Below, piece by piece: positions 42,869 to 51,475 of a stretch of DNA of 64,000 nt. The DNA lies in NCBI GenBank assembly GCA_949372755.1, contig CASIBO010000003.1, forward strand, positions 1 through 64,000, given 5' to 3'. The translations under genes were made by a program, and so were the position numbers. The DNA comes from UBA9926 sp018645765 (lineage in GTDB: Bacteria; Pseudomonadota; Gammaproteobacteria; Pseudomonadales; Azotimanducaceae). Numbering within the stretch: position 1 is the first letter of the stretch; every line of letters starts with the position of its first letter. The notes below the pieces were generated by a model. That model was not told the DNA's origin, made no database searches, and saw only the letters and a list, made by a program, of their open reading frames with translations.

Positions 42869-44356
42869 CTAAAACCTATGCTGAATTAATTTAATAAAGC
42901 GCCTCAGCAGCACAAGCACAATCGCAGCTGTCAGCACGGCGGTTATCGGATTGCTTACAAATTCCCAAGCTAAGCGAGACGCATCGCTTTGAACCGTCAA
43001 AGCGGCTCGTCTGAACGAGACGTCCATTAAAGGGCCCAAAATCAACCCCAAAACAATGGGCGCTACCTGAAAACCATACCGTTTTAAGAAATACCCTAAC
43101 AAACCGCACCCCATCATCCAGTAAACATCAAAAAGGCTGTTTTGGATCGCATAGGTCCCGACAATACAAAGTACAAAAATCAAAGGGAACAAAATCCCTT
43201 TCGGACACTGCACAATCTTGCTCAAGACCCCGATGCCTGTTAGCCCAAAAATCAAAACAAATACATTCGCTAACATGAGTGTCCCAGCCGAGAACCAAAA
43301 CAAGTGCGGGGTCTCAGTCAACATTAATGGCCCCGGCTGCACACCATGGATAAAAAGCGCCCCAATAATCACGGCCGTGACAGCGTCCCCAGGAATGCCC
43401 AGTGTTAACATGGGAATGTACGCACCCCCAACTGCCGCATTGTTGGCTGTTTCTGCGGCGATCAATCCCTCTTCCGCGCCATCGCCGAAATCGACACTCG
43501 GGTTTTTCACAGACCGCTTTGCATGATCGTAAGCCAGAAGAGACGCTATATCACCGCCCGTGCCTGGCAGCGCCCCAACAAAGACCCCAATCATGGAGGT
43601 TCGCACCGACAGCGGCAGGTGTTTTTTTATTTTGTCTAATGATGGCAGAATTTTATCGAGCTCTTGACGAACCTGCTTGACATCTAAATGCTCGAGTTGC
43701 ACTAGAATTTCAGCAAACCCAAAAAAACCAATCATCGCAGCGACGTAGGGTATACCGTTCATTAATTCAAGCGCGTCAAAGGTGAATCGTTCTTCAGCGG
43801 TCAGAGGGTCCAAGCCCACAGTTGCTAACAAAACCCCAAGCGCACCACAGAAGACCCCTTTAGAAAAAGAGTCCGCCGCAAGGCTCCCCACGAGTAAAAG
43901 TCCAAGAACTGCCAAAAGGAAGTAGTCACGGGGTGCAAAGGCTAGCGTAAAGTTTGAAATGATCGGTGCGGCGACCATCAGCACCGAAATCCCAAGCAGT
44001 CCGCCAATAAAAGACATTATTGTTGAAAGACCAATGGCCTGCCCCGCTTTACCCTTTCGGGCCAAGGGATATCCGTCCAAAGCTGTAACCAGAGCGCTCG
44101 GTGCGCCGGGAATATTCAGTAATATAGCGGTTCGCGACCCACCATAAACCCCACCTAGGAATACGCCCGCCATCAGCGCTAAAGCTTCGTTGACTTCCCA
44201 AGAAAAAGTGAAGGAGATCAATATTGAGACTGCCATGGTGACTGACAGCCCAGGAATCGCCCCTATATAGATACCGGCGAACGTCCCGGCCGCGGTCAGC
44301 AAAAAAAGATCAGGGTTACTCCAAGCCATCGCAAAATATTCAAAAGACTGATTCAA
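42869..44356 (-). CDS. tctA: tripartite tricarboxylate transporter permease TctA (495 aa)
   Basis: Large subunit of a TTT secondary transporter with about 12 membrane helices. The N-terminal AGTFAGIYIGAIPGLSVTMA and the internal signature VFVGALPGTGGDIASLLAYD are the two conserved TctA loops; NNAAVGGAYIPMLTLGIPGD is the third. It takes up a carboxylate delivered by TctC using the cation gradient. Last gene of the tctC-tctB-tctA operon, overlapping tctB by 4 bases. Confidence 0.93.
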   Translation of the reverse strand: MNQSFEYFAMAWSNPDLFLLTAAGTFAGIYIGAIPGLSVTMAVSILISFTFSWEVNEALALMAGVFLGGVYGGSRTAILLNIPGAPSALVTALDGYPLARKGKAGQAIGLSTIMSFIGGLLGISVLMVAAPIISNFTLAFAPRDYFLLAVLGLLLVGSLAADSFSKGVFCGALGVLLATVGLDPLTAEERFTFDALELMNGIPYVAAMIGFFGFAEILVQLEHLDVKQVRQELDKILPSLDKIKKHLPLSVRTSMIGVFVGALPGTGGDIASLLAYDHAKRSVKNPSVDFGDGAEEGLIAAETANNAAVGGAYIPMLTLGIPGDAVTAVIIGALFIHGVQPGPLMLTETPHLFWFSAGTLMLANVFVLIFGLTGIGVLSKIVQCPKGILFPLIFVLCIVGTYAIQNSLFDVYWMMGCGLLGYFLKRYGFQVAPIVLGLILGPLMDVSFRRAALTVQSDASRLAWEFVSNPITAVLTAAIVLVLLRRFIKLIQHRF

Positions 44357-44847
44357 TTACCTTGAACTCCCTCAGGTAAAATAATCTGAAACAACAGCCG
44401 AAAAACCATATAAATGATTGCCAAAAAATTCACGCTAACAAAAAAAGCGAGCATCCAGCCGCCTCTGTGTAAATAGCTAATAGTCAGAAACAGATAAAGG
44501 AACGTCGCAATTAAAAATCCAAAATAGGCGAGCAACACTACGTAGCCAATGCCGAGCAATACGAAGTTAACCCAGCGCATCGGCGTCATGATGCGAAAAA
44601 AAGATTGACCTTTAAGCGGCGCGGGCGCTGCCCAAACGCGCCGAGAGAACGCAATGGCGGAAAGTAGCAAGACCATAGACGCTACCAGCGGCAGGGTACC
44701 CGGCATGCTAATGGATGCCTCCCCTGGAATACCAATCGACAAATAAAGGGCTAGCACACTAAAGCCGACAAGCCCCAAACTGAATATCGATTCTCCAGGG
44801 ATCCGCCTTTTTGCTTCGCTAGATTCTATTGTCGTCTTGGCTAACAT
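44353..44847 (-). CDS. tctB: TctB small permease subunit (164 aa)
   Basis: Four hydrophobic segments in the TctB layout: FSLGLVGFSVLALYLSI, GTLPLVASMVLLLSAIAFS, WVNFVLLGIGYVVLLAYFGF, GGWMLAFFVSVNFLAIIYMV. A short loop separates the middle pair. It partners TctA in a TTT transporter. Its start overlaps the tctC stop (44847), so it is coupled. Sequence is poorly conserved in the family; the call rests on the neighbours and the topology. Confidence 0.88.
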   Translation of the reverse strand: MLAKTTIESSEAKRRIPGESIFSLGLVGFSVLALYLSIGIPGEASISMPGTLPLVASMVLLLSAIAFSRRVWAAPAPLKGQSFFRIMTPMRWVNFVLLGIGYVVLLAYFGFLIATFLYLFLTISYLHRGGWMLAFFVSVNFLAIIYMVFRLLFQIILPEGVQGN

Positions 44848-45875
44848 TACTTGGGCCGAGGAATGTCATAGGTCGCAGGCGACACTTTCGTAGCGCCTGC
44901 ATCGTGTAGCAACCAAGTTGTAACAGACTGCCATTTCTTGAGAAACCGATTCGCTTCATTTCCTGAAACGTTCATAGGAATTGCCCCAAAATCTTCCACA
45001 AATTTCTTAAACTCAGGTTTCGATGCCCCCTTGCGAAAAGCCTGGGTCAGCAGCGTTTTCACTTTCTCATCGGAATCCTTATGCACAAACACGCCATAAA
45101 AGGGTCCCCAGGGTAAAAATTTTTTAAAAACCGGGTAGTCCTCCGTAATGGGTGGGACGCCCGGTAACAAATCGATCTCTGTGTCATTAACAACCGCTAA
45201 AGCACGCAGCCTTCCGGAACGAATATGCTCAGAGGTCGCGGTATAACCTGACGGTAAAAAATCTATATGCCCTCCTAACAAGGCCGAAATTGCCGGTCCA
45301 TCTCCATCAAATGGGATTGGTATGACCTGGAAATCCCCAACACTTCCAAGCATGGCGCCAACAACATAGGGCAACCCGCCCGGGCCGGTGGAACCCATCC
45401 GAATCTTTCCGGGCCTGGCTTTTATATCTTCAAGTAAGTCGCCCAGACTGCGCCACGAAGTATCCGGATGCGCAACGATCACCGAAATACCGCGCGCCAG
45501 GACGTTCACCGCATAAAACTCACTGTAATCTATATCAGATAGGCCGAGAACGCCGTGCAACTGCGGATTTTCCGCGCCATACAGCAAGGTATATCCATCT
45601 GATTTGCGGTTTTGCACATATTTAGTTGAGATGGCGCCTGCACCGCCAGACTTGTTCATTAAGATAATATCTTGACTCAGAATCGGCTCAACATGTGGCG
45701 TGATGGCTCGGCTCATCGTATCAGTGGCGCCCCCTGCGCCCCACATGATAACGCCTTGAATACTCCGCACTGGATAGCTAGCGTTCGGCGTATCAGAGCT
45801 AAAATGCGTGACAACAGCCCCGCCACACAACACGAGTGTTGCACAGCTCCACCATAGTAGCTCTTTTGCCTTCAT
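44847..45875 (-). CDS. tctC: TctC/Bug-type periplasmic solute-binding protein (342 aa)
   Basis: The start is at ATG 45875, giving a signal segment WWSCATLVLCGGAVV; the frame from 45989 has an unlikely leader. The mature part shows Bug family motifs: YPVRSIQGVIMWGAGGATDT, then LSQDIILMNKSGGAGAISTK, GKIRMGSTGPGGLPY and GHIDFLPSGY. It binds a carboxylate and hands it to TctAB. It is divergent from the shikimate-dehydrogenase-like gene across a 163-base gap, which hints at an aromatic- or cyclohexane-carboxylate substrate such as quinate or shikimate (inference). Confidence 0.9.
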   Translation of the reverse strand: MKAKELLWWSCATLVLCGGAVVTHFSSDTPNASYPVRSIQGVIMWGAGGATDTMSRAITPHVEPILSQDIILMNKSGGAGAISTKYVQNRKSDGYTLLYGAENPQLHGVLGLSDIDYSEFYAVNVLARGISVIVAHPDTSWRSLGDLLEDIKARPGKIRMGSTGPGGLPYVVGAMLGSVGDFQVIPIPFDGDGPAISALLGGHIDFLPSGYTATSEHIRSGRLRALAVVNDTEIDLLPGVPPITEDYPVFKKFLPWGPFYGVFVHKDSDEKVKTLLTQAFRKGASKPEFKKFVEDFGAIPMNVSGNEANRFLKKWQSVTTWLLHDAGATKVSPATYDIPRPK

Positions 45876-46038
45876 CCAATTTCCTGCTTTACTATTCTTT
45901 CCTAAAAATGAATAATAATAACTCAATTCACTTCTACTTTGATCATACTCGCATACTAGTAAAATTTCCCCCGTAGAGATGAGGCACACGCTTCAGTCGC
46001 GCCAAATATTCCACCTAAAACGATAAAAGTGAGCATTT
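45876..46038. promoter_or_regulatory. divergent promoter region tctC / aroE-like
   Basis: 163-base AT-rich gap between divergent starts, with no regulator gene adjacent. A shared operator is possible but I see no convincing palindrome. Confidence 0.4.
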
Positions 46039-47001
46039 ATGAGCATTCGAGACCTATTCAACCAAGGCCTTATCCAAGTTGCCGAACAACCCAAGAATAA
46101 TGCTCTCAATATGGATGCAATCGAAGATCTCAATGTCCTCTTCTTCCCGATTGACCATGATTACCCAGGTGGTTCAGCGGCTATGCATAACGCCGTCTTC
46201 GAACAATATGGACTGGCATACCGATCGTGCTTCATTGTCGCAGACCCGGCAAATGTTGGGCCCATATTCGCAGCGCTAAAGCAAGATCCCAACTACATGG
46301 GTGGCGGTGCGGGTTCAGGTTTCAAGGACAAAGTAGCGCCACACCTCGATGGGTTGGACCAATCTGCTGAAGCAATTGGTAGCGTTAACGTGATTGCACG
46401 CGAAGATGGCAAACTTATTGGGTACAACACTGACGGTATTGGCTTCGTTAATGGATTATTAGAGGAATACCCCAATTGCATTCAAGGGCAAAAGGTTGTC
46501 ATTCTCGGGGCCGGTGGCACGGCACTACCAATCGCCTATGAAATGGCGCAACAATCCGCCGCGGAAATTGTTATTTGTAACCGAACCGTCGCAAAAGCCG
46601 AAAATATTGCTCAGCTTATTCTGCCTTTCGTTTCTGCAAGGGCTGTTGGTGAAGATCAAATCGGCGCTGAATTAGCCAGTGCCGGCGTTGTCGTCAACAC
46701 TTCAAACAAAGGGGCTCAACCCAACGAAGCCTATTCTGCATTTGCTGGCATGACTGGCGATCCAGAGAACGACATGACCCAATCGAAAGCAAACTTAGCG
46801 CAATTGCCGGCTGAGGCCATTGTTGCTGACATTCTGCTCGAAGCCGACACCACCACATTGCGTATGGCAAGAGAACATGGCAATAGAGTCCACAGTGGGC
46901 AGCATATGAACCTTCACCAAGCCGTTCCAGCTTTTAAAATAATGACAAAAATTGACAAGCCTAGCCAAGATCTAGCCAAGACAATGCGTTCAGCCGTGTA
47001 G
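46039..47001 (+). CDS. shikimate dehydrogenase-like oxidoreductase (320 aa)
   Basis: AroE-superfamily layout. The N-terminal substrate domain has the catalytic Lys/Asp region in SGFKDKVAPHLDGLDQSAEA (Lys, then Asp 8-11 residues on) and SVNVIAREDGKLIGYNTDGI, the conserved NVI...G-NTDG element. A Rossmann motif VVILGAGGTALPIA follows at about 153-166, and VHSGQHMNLHQAVPAFKIMT ends the fold. The typical Ser-x-Ser of AroE (PxSxSPxxHN) appears as YPGGSAAMHNAVF, so it is a divergent paralog (quinate/shikimate or YdiB-like), not clearly the housekeeping enzyme. It is convergent with nothing, and followed 24 bases later by a 132-aa gene, so probably an operon. Confidence 0.85.
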   Translation: MSIRDLFNQGLIQVAEQPKNNALNMDAIEDLNVLFFPIDHDYPGGSAAMHNAVFEQYGLAYRSCFIVADPANVGPIFAALKQDPNYMGGGAGSGFKDKVAPHLDGLDQSAEAIGSVNVIAREDGKLIGYNTDGIGFVNGLLEEYPNCIQGQKVVILGAGGTALPIAYEMAQQSAAEIVICNRTVAKAENIAQLILPFVSARAVGEDQIGAELASAGVVVNTSNKGAQPNEAYSAFAGMTGDPENDMTQSKANLAQLPAEAIVADILLEADTTTLRMAREHGNRVHSGQHMNLHQAVPAFKIMTKIDKPSQDLAKTMRSAV

Positions 47002-47025
47002 CGTTTAGAATTTGAGGCGAGACAG

Positions 47026-47424
47026 ATGGACCTGGCAAGAGACGAGATGGCGTTTCGCAAGCGTTACGAAGCACTCGTTGTTAATAAACAATTAACAACG
47101 GTTTTTCGTCCTGGAAACCGAATATTTCCGAGGTTTAGAGGCTATAAACTCGACGAGATTGTGACAGCTCGCATCATTGAGCAGCCCGGGTCAGACGAGG
47201 CGAAACGGCCACCATTGTTCAATGACATCAAGATGCCGATACAAATTAAAGAGATTACGGTCCTCAGTGTAGACGAACTGACTGGTGAGGACTTCAAGGG
47301 CAGCTCTCCTGATGTCCAAACACCCGAACAATTATCTGCACATTTAATATCAATTTATAGCCAGCCCATCCACCACTTCGGCGACTGCATCACAAAAATT
47401 GAGTTCGTTTACCTCGCGCGCTGA
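47026..47424 (+). CDS. conserved hypothetical, possible ASCH/PUA-like protein (132 aa)
   Basis: Compact beta-rich protein: LTTVFRPGNRIFPRFRGYKL, then DEIVTARIIEQPGSDE, then IKEITVLSVDELTGEDF and a C-terminal IYSQPIHHFGDCITKIEFVY. The alternation and the conserved Arg/Pro in the first strand recall ASCH or related PUA-like domains that bind RNA or modified nucleotides, but the match is weak. It follows the dehydrogenase gene on the same strand and may be expressed with it. Confidence 0.6.
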   Translation: MDLARDEMAFRKRYEALVVNKQLTTVFRPGNRIFPRFRGYKLDEIVTARIIEQPGSDEAKRPPLFNDIKMPIQIKEITVLSVDELTGEDFKGSSPDVQTPEQLSAHLISIYSQPIHHFGDCITKIEFVYLAR

Positions 47425-48336
47425 TTGGCCTTTGCCTTTAACCGCAGCATTACAATTCAACGACTCAACTTTGACCCAAATCATCCCCTCAGGATAACCC
47501 CAAGACCCTACAGCGCCGCGCTGTAAAAACAGCATTTTCATTTGATCTATCACGCCCAGATTCATCGAGGCGGACAGCAAGGTTCAGTCCCCGCAAACAC
47601 CATGCTTTTAAACGTTTTACGATCGCGGCAACACAAACCGGAGAAAAAATGCCCCTGTGTTCATTAGCAAATGACGCTTGAAATTAGCCACTTGCAACGG
47701 CCTCACCCGCCGCCGCCTCCGATCCCTAAACCAACTTGTTATCGTCCCTTAGCGTTTAGACAACACCGTCTCTGAAAAGCGCGGGGTTAAGGTGCAGTCA
47801 CACGACGTAAAAACCGCTCCGGATAGACCACGACAAGACCGCCGATGCGCAACACCAACCAACGCAGTGACGAGGAAATACCGGAGATCAATAATGGCGC
47901 GGCCCAGGATCACCAGCTCATGTGGCTCTCGCGCCTCTTTTGACACTATTTACACGGGGCGATTTAAAGAAACTGTGGCGTCAGGCGAAGTTTCACAAAA
48001 TACCGATACCGTTGTTTAAAACCCATATGAACCATTCTCGCTGCAACCAATCTCGCACCGCTTCTGCTATCGCAACGGAAACAGCCCGCAACGACATCAA
48101 CATCTGCCCTGGATACAAAACTCAGTGTTCAAGATCGTCCTCCCAGTATTGACTAGGCTTCGTCGTATCAACATCCTTCAAAACCCAAGTCGTTTTCAGT
48201 AAAATGCTGCCGCCGATGACGTCCTTGCGCTGACCTGAATTGTCCGATCAGGACAAACCCAAAGCCCCGCTGTTATTCTTACGCTTTAGCTGAGCGCACT
48301 GTCGTTTCTGAGCGCCGTCCTAATGAGGCAAATCCT
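47425..48336. other. long intergenic region without a recognisable gene
   Basis: Over 900 bases. Several 60-76-codon frames on both strands (for example 47350-47580 minus and 47922-48152 plus) lack consistent protein features. No repeat array or tRNA-like fold was noticed. The promoter of the 48337 gene should lie near 48250-48330. Confidence 0.4.
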
Positions 48337-49290
48337 GTGAAATATATTATCCCTTTTTCAATCTGGCCCTATGTCGCCGGGTTTATCGTTCTGATTAGCA
48401 GTAGCACCTTGGCGAGCATTGGTTGGATTAATGCCCTAGTGCAACTGGCATTGTTTATCGCGGTGGTGTGCGTTCCCGTTTGGCGCACGGGACGCATGTC
48501 CTACGTGGATATTGGCTGGCCCTTGGGGGTACTTCTTATCGGCGTGTTAACGCTTGCGCTATTGCAAGAGGGCTACTGGCTGAGAACCCTCATCGTGAGT
48601 TCGGTGTACCTACTGATCGGCGGTCGAATGGGCCTCGGGGCCCTGCATGGCTGGCGCAAAGGATGGCTTCAAACCGAACTGCCTCGGTATCAGTACCAAC
48701 GAATCCATTGGCAGACCATCGGCATCACGAACACTCGGCTGCGAGCACAGATCGAGGTCCTCAGCCAAGGGGTTTTTAATGCATCCTTTATCGCGCTACC
48801 GGCTTTCATCATGGCGATGAATCCCAGCCCTTTAATTTCTTATTTCGAAATCCTCGGACTTTGCCTGTGGCTCGCGGCATTTTGCCTAGAAACCCTCGCC
48901 GATCGCCAAAAACTCGCGTTCTTAGTTGCCATGAAAAAAGCGAGTAAACCCCGAATGGTGTGCAACGTTGGCTTGTGGCGTTATACCCGCCATCCCAACT
49001 ATTTTGCTGAGTGGATGGTGTGGAACGGCCTTGTGATCGCCGCCATTCCCTCTTGGCTTGCTTTGTATTCCGCAGAGTCGGTAATCATCTGGGCTTTGCT
49101 GGGCGTTGGCTTGCTGATGGTGTCATACGGCTTGTTTGCCACGCTAGTCAGTTACACGGGCGCCGTGCCGTCCGAGTATTATTCCCTCCAAAAGCGGCCA
49201 GGATACAAAGCCTATCAGCAGCAAACCAACCAGTTCTTTCCAGGACCCAGAAAAACCACTTTGGATGTAAATAGCGACCCAGATGGGTAA
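48337..49290 (+). CDS. DUF1295/steroid 5-alpha-reductase-like membrane protein (317 aa)
   Basis: Seven or so hydrophobic helices with the family landmarks: an N-terminal GRMSYVDIGWPLGVLLIGVL, then a C-terminal CNVGLWRYTRHPNYFAEWMV, the conserved RHPNYF motif of DUF1295/5-alpha-reductase and isoprenylcysteine methyltransferase folds. It probably reduces or modifies a hydrophobic, sterol- or isoprenoid-like molecule in the inner membrane using NAD(P)H or SAM; the class cannot be split by eye. Normal length. A DUF4126-like 3' fragment follows directly. Confidence 0.85.
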   Translation: MKYIIPFSIWPYVAGFIVLISSSTLASIGWINALVQLALFIAVVCVPVWRTGRMSYVDIGWPLGVLLIGVLTLALLQEGYWLRTLIVSSVYLLIGGRMGLGALHGWRKGWLQTELPRYQYQRIHWQTIGITNTRLRAQIEVLSQGVFNASFIALPAFIMAMNPSPLISYFEILGLCLWLAAFCLETLADRQKLAFLVAMKKASKPRMVCNVGLWRYTRHPNYFAEWMVWNGLVIAAIPSWLALYSAESVIIWALLGVGLLMVSYGLFATLVSYTGAVPSEYYSLQKRPGYKAYQQQTNQFFPGPRKTTLDVNSDPDG

Positions 49291-49559
49291 GTTTTCCAGA
49301 ACCCTTTAGTAATTGGGCGGCGTCGATCACGGACATTGGCGTTTTCGGCGGGGTTTGGTTGATGCTGAATTATCCCTGGGTCTTCGTCGGATGCTTGCTG
49401 ATATTTGTGCTGCTACTGATTTGGTTGCTGCCAAAAATTTGGAGCGCAATCCAACACCGCTTCAAAAAGATGGGCGCGTTTTTTGGCAGTGCAAAACCGG
49501 AGCCGCTTCAAGACGACACGTCTAATCAACAAGCGGTTTTGCTCAACAAGCCAAACTAA
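49290..49559 (+). pseudogene. 3' fragment of a DUF4126-family membrane protein
   Basis: The frame reads PEPFSNWAASITDIGVFGGV, then WLMLNYPWVFVGCLLIFVLL and LIWLLPKIWSAIQHRFKKM, which is the C-terminal end of DUF4126 proteins (SNWAxS, then a WL-x-x-x-P helix, then LIWLLPKxW). The N-terminal two thirds is missing; the frame merges into the 3' end of the upstream gene. A 66-aa protein from ATG 49359 could still be made. Best read as a deletion remnant. Confidence 0.6.
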
Positions 49560-49692
49560 CCTGTTCGGGCGGACGACAGCCGACCCTATAAAGCCTTGAA
49601 GGACTGACCCTAACACTGCGGGGCGCTTTGACTTGTGAGCACTTTGCCACACTGCGGCAAGACCCGAATCAGGATGCTATGCCAAGGCAATT

Positions 49693-50478
49693 TTACTGGG
49701 GCGCCGCCCCCTGCACCTGCAGCCGGTGCAGCAGCCGGGGCTCATCCCCATGGTCATGAACCGCGTAATGCAGCAGACACCGGTTGTCCCACATCACAAG
49801 GTCCCCCTGCCGCCATTGATGCCGCGCCTGAAATTCCGGTCGCACCGAATGCTCATACAAGTATCCCAGCAGGGCCCTGCTTTCTGCCCGACTCCAATCC
49901 TCGAAATGCTGGGTAAAAGCCGCACAAACATACAACGCTTTGTCGCCCGTTTCTTCGTGTATGCGGGCAACCGGATGGCGCGCCTCAGAAGCCTCATCAG
50001 GATTCTGCCCATATAACCGCGCCAGGTCCTTGGCCGAATGCAGCGCTTGGAGAGAGTCCACGAGGCGGGTGAGGCCCGGACCCAGCGCCTGATACGCCAG
50101 GATTTGGTTCGAAAACGCCGTCTCACCACCAAATTCTGGCGCATCCAGTGCATACAGCATGGTCAACTTTGGCGGCGTCGGACTGTAGGTCATATCCGAG
50201 TGCCAGTGCTGATTCACATCTTTGGTTTTACCCCGATTCTTTAAAGGAATGATATTGGGGTAATCCGGGAGCGCGCCGTACGGAAACGGCATCAGACAGC
50301 CCCAATGTTCCGCAAACGCGATCTGATCTTCTGGGGACAAGGTTTGGCCCGGAAACACCAACACATGATGCGCAAGAAATTCGGCGCGAAGGGTTGCCAG
50401 CGCCTCAAGGGTAATGTCCCGAACATCGATGTCTTCGACAATTGCCCCCAAAGGCGCCGCCATTTTTCTGATCTGCAT
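49693..50478 (-). CDS. TauD/TfdA-family Fe(II)/2-oxoglutarate dioxygenase (261 aa)
   Basis: The start is at ATG 50478 behind AGGAGGCACG. The jelly-roll enzyme shows the HxD iron motif in NQHWHSDMTYSPTPP and the distal iron His and 2-oxoglutarate Arg in MWDNRCLLHYAVHD...PRLLHR. The MPFPYGALPDYPNIIP loop is characteristic of the group. It hydroxylates a small organic substrate such as a sulfonate, herbicide-like acid or carnitine-type compound. It lies 95 bases after a PhyH-type dioxygenase on the same strand, as part of the five-gene minus-strand block up to 55059. Confidence 0.9.
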   Translation of the reverse strand: MQIRKMAAPLGAIVEDIDVRDITLEALATLRAEFLAHHVLVFPGQTLSPEDQIAFAEHWGCLMPFPYGALPDYPNIIPLKNRGKTKDVNQHWHSDMTYSPTPPKLTMLYALDAPEFGGETAFSNQILAYQALGPGLTRLVDSLQALHSAKDLARLYGQNPDEASEARHPVARIHEETGDKALYVCAAFTQHFEDWSRAESRALLGYLYEHSVRPEFQARHQWRQGDLVMWDNRCLLHYAVHDHGDEPRLLHRLQVQGAAPQ

Positions 50479-50572
50479 CGTGCCTCCTGTACCGTTAATT
50501 CTTTTTAAAAAACCCTTGGACGGCCCTGATTCAGGCAACAATCAGAACCTGATCCTGAACCCATACGATGAA

Positions 50573-51424
50573 TCACATTCCTTGCGGTCCGGTCACAGCA
50601 CCCTTTTGCACTGGCGGCGCAGGTCGAGTCGCTAACGGTGGCCACAATCTGGGCAACCCCTCACCCTCTATGCGGTCCCCCACACCAACTCTTGCGCGAT
50701 CCAGTGGAAACGCAGGCCAAGCTTTGGTCCGAGTGGCGTCTGCGCTTAAGTACACCACGGTAAAAGCGCGCCTTACTGAATCCGAGCAATTAGCCCCTGC
50801 TGCGTGCACCGTGAACCCATGATGCCAGATCACACTGCCGGGATTGACCGGGACGACCTGCAAGGATTCGCCCGCTAAAGCGGGGTCCTTCAAAATGTCG
50901 TAGGGCTTCGAAGTATGGGTGATATCCACCACTTTCAAAGGGCCCGCCAAATGTGAGCCAGGCACATAGGCCATCGCGCCGTTGCCTTCATCCACCGTAT
51001 TCAACGGAATCCAAGCACTAATTAACGGCGCCTCCCCAATTGGCCAAAACGGTTGATCCTGATGCGCCGTCGTTTCTCGGCCGCCCGGCTCTTTATAAAG
51101 CGCTTGATCTTGCCAAAGGTTCACACTGGGCACGCCCAATAACTGCGCGGCAATCCCGGCAAGTCCTTCATGAAAGGTCAGATCCACAACCCCTGGATCG
51201 GTTTCGCACAGACGCATGCACTGCAAAAAAGACTGCTCATAGGTTGATTTATCAGTAATCGATCGGGTGTCGCTTGCCGTGCGCGCCGCCACAGCTTGAT
51301 CGATGGCAGCACCATACTGCGCGACTTCGCCTGTGCTGAGCACATCGGGCGTTACCACAAAACCTTGCACTCGAAAGGCATTAACAACCTCTGGCGAGAG
51401 AACAATTGGAAAGTTGGTTATCAT
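50573..51424 (-). CDS. phytanoyl-CoA dioxygenase family protein, PhyH (283 aa)
   Basis: Fe(II)/2-oxoglutarate oxygenase: RVQGFVVTPDVLSTGEVAQY (N-terminal strand/helix), TAHQDQPFWPIGEAPLISAW containing the HxD iron ligands, YVPGSHLAGPLKV, and HHGFTVHAAGANCSDSVRRA with the distal His and the 2OG-binding Arg. Bacterial PhyH proteins hydroxylate varied natural products, lipids and phosphonates. Same orientation as the sulfatase upstream (51 bases from its stop) and the TauD-type gene downstream, so co-transcription is likely. Confidence 0.9.
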   Translation of the reverse strand: MITNFPIVLSPEVVNAFRVQGFVVTPDVLSTGEVAQYGAAIDQAVAARTASDTRSITDKSTYEQSFLQCMRLCETDPGVVDLTFHEGLAGIAAQLLGVPSVNLWQDQALYKEPGGRETTAHQDQPFWPIGEAPLISAWIPLNTVDEGNGAMAYVPGSHLAGPLKVVDITHTSKPYDILKDPALAGESLQVVPVNPGSVIWHHGFTVHAAGANCSDSVRRAFTVVYLSADATRTKAWPAFPLDRARVGVGDRIEGEGLPRLWPPLATRPAPPVQKGAVTGPQGM

Positions 51425-51475
51425 CCTTAAGACCTAATTTATTATCATTTTTTTCAAAGTTGATGGCGGGCCCGC

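Noticed and set aside
47425..48336. Several 60-76-codon frames as genes
   Set aside because: They overlap on both strands, lack start signals and have no recognisable motif.
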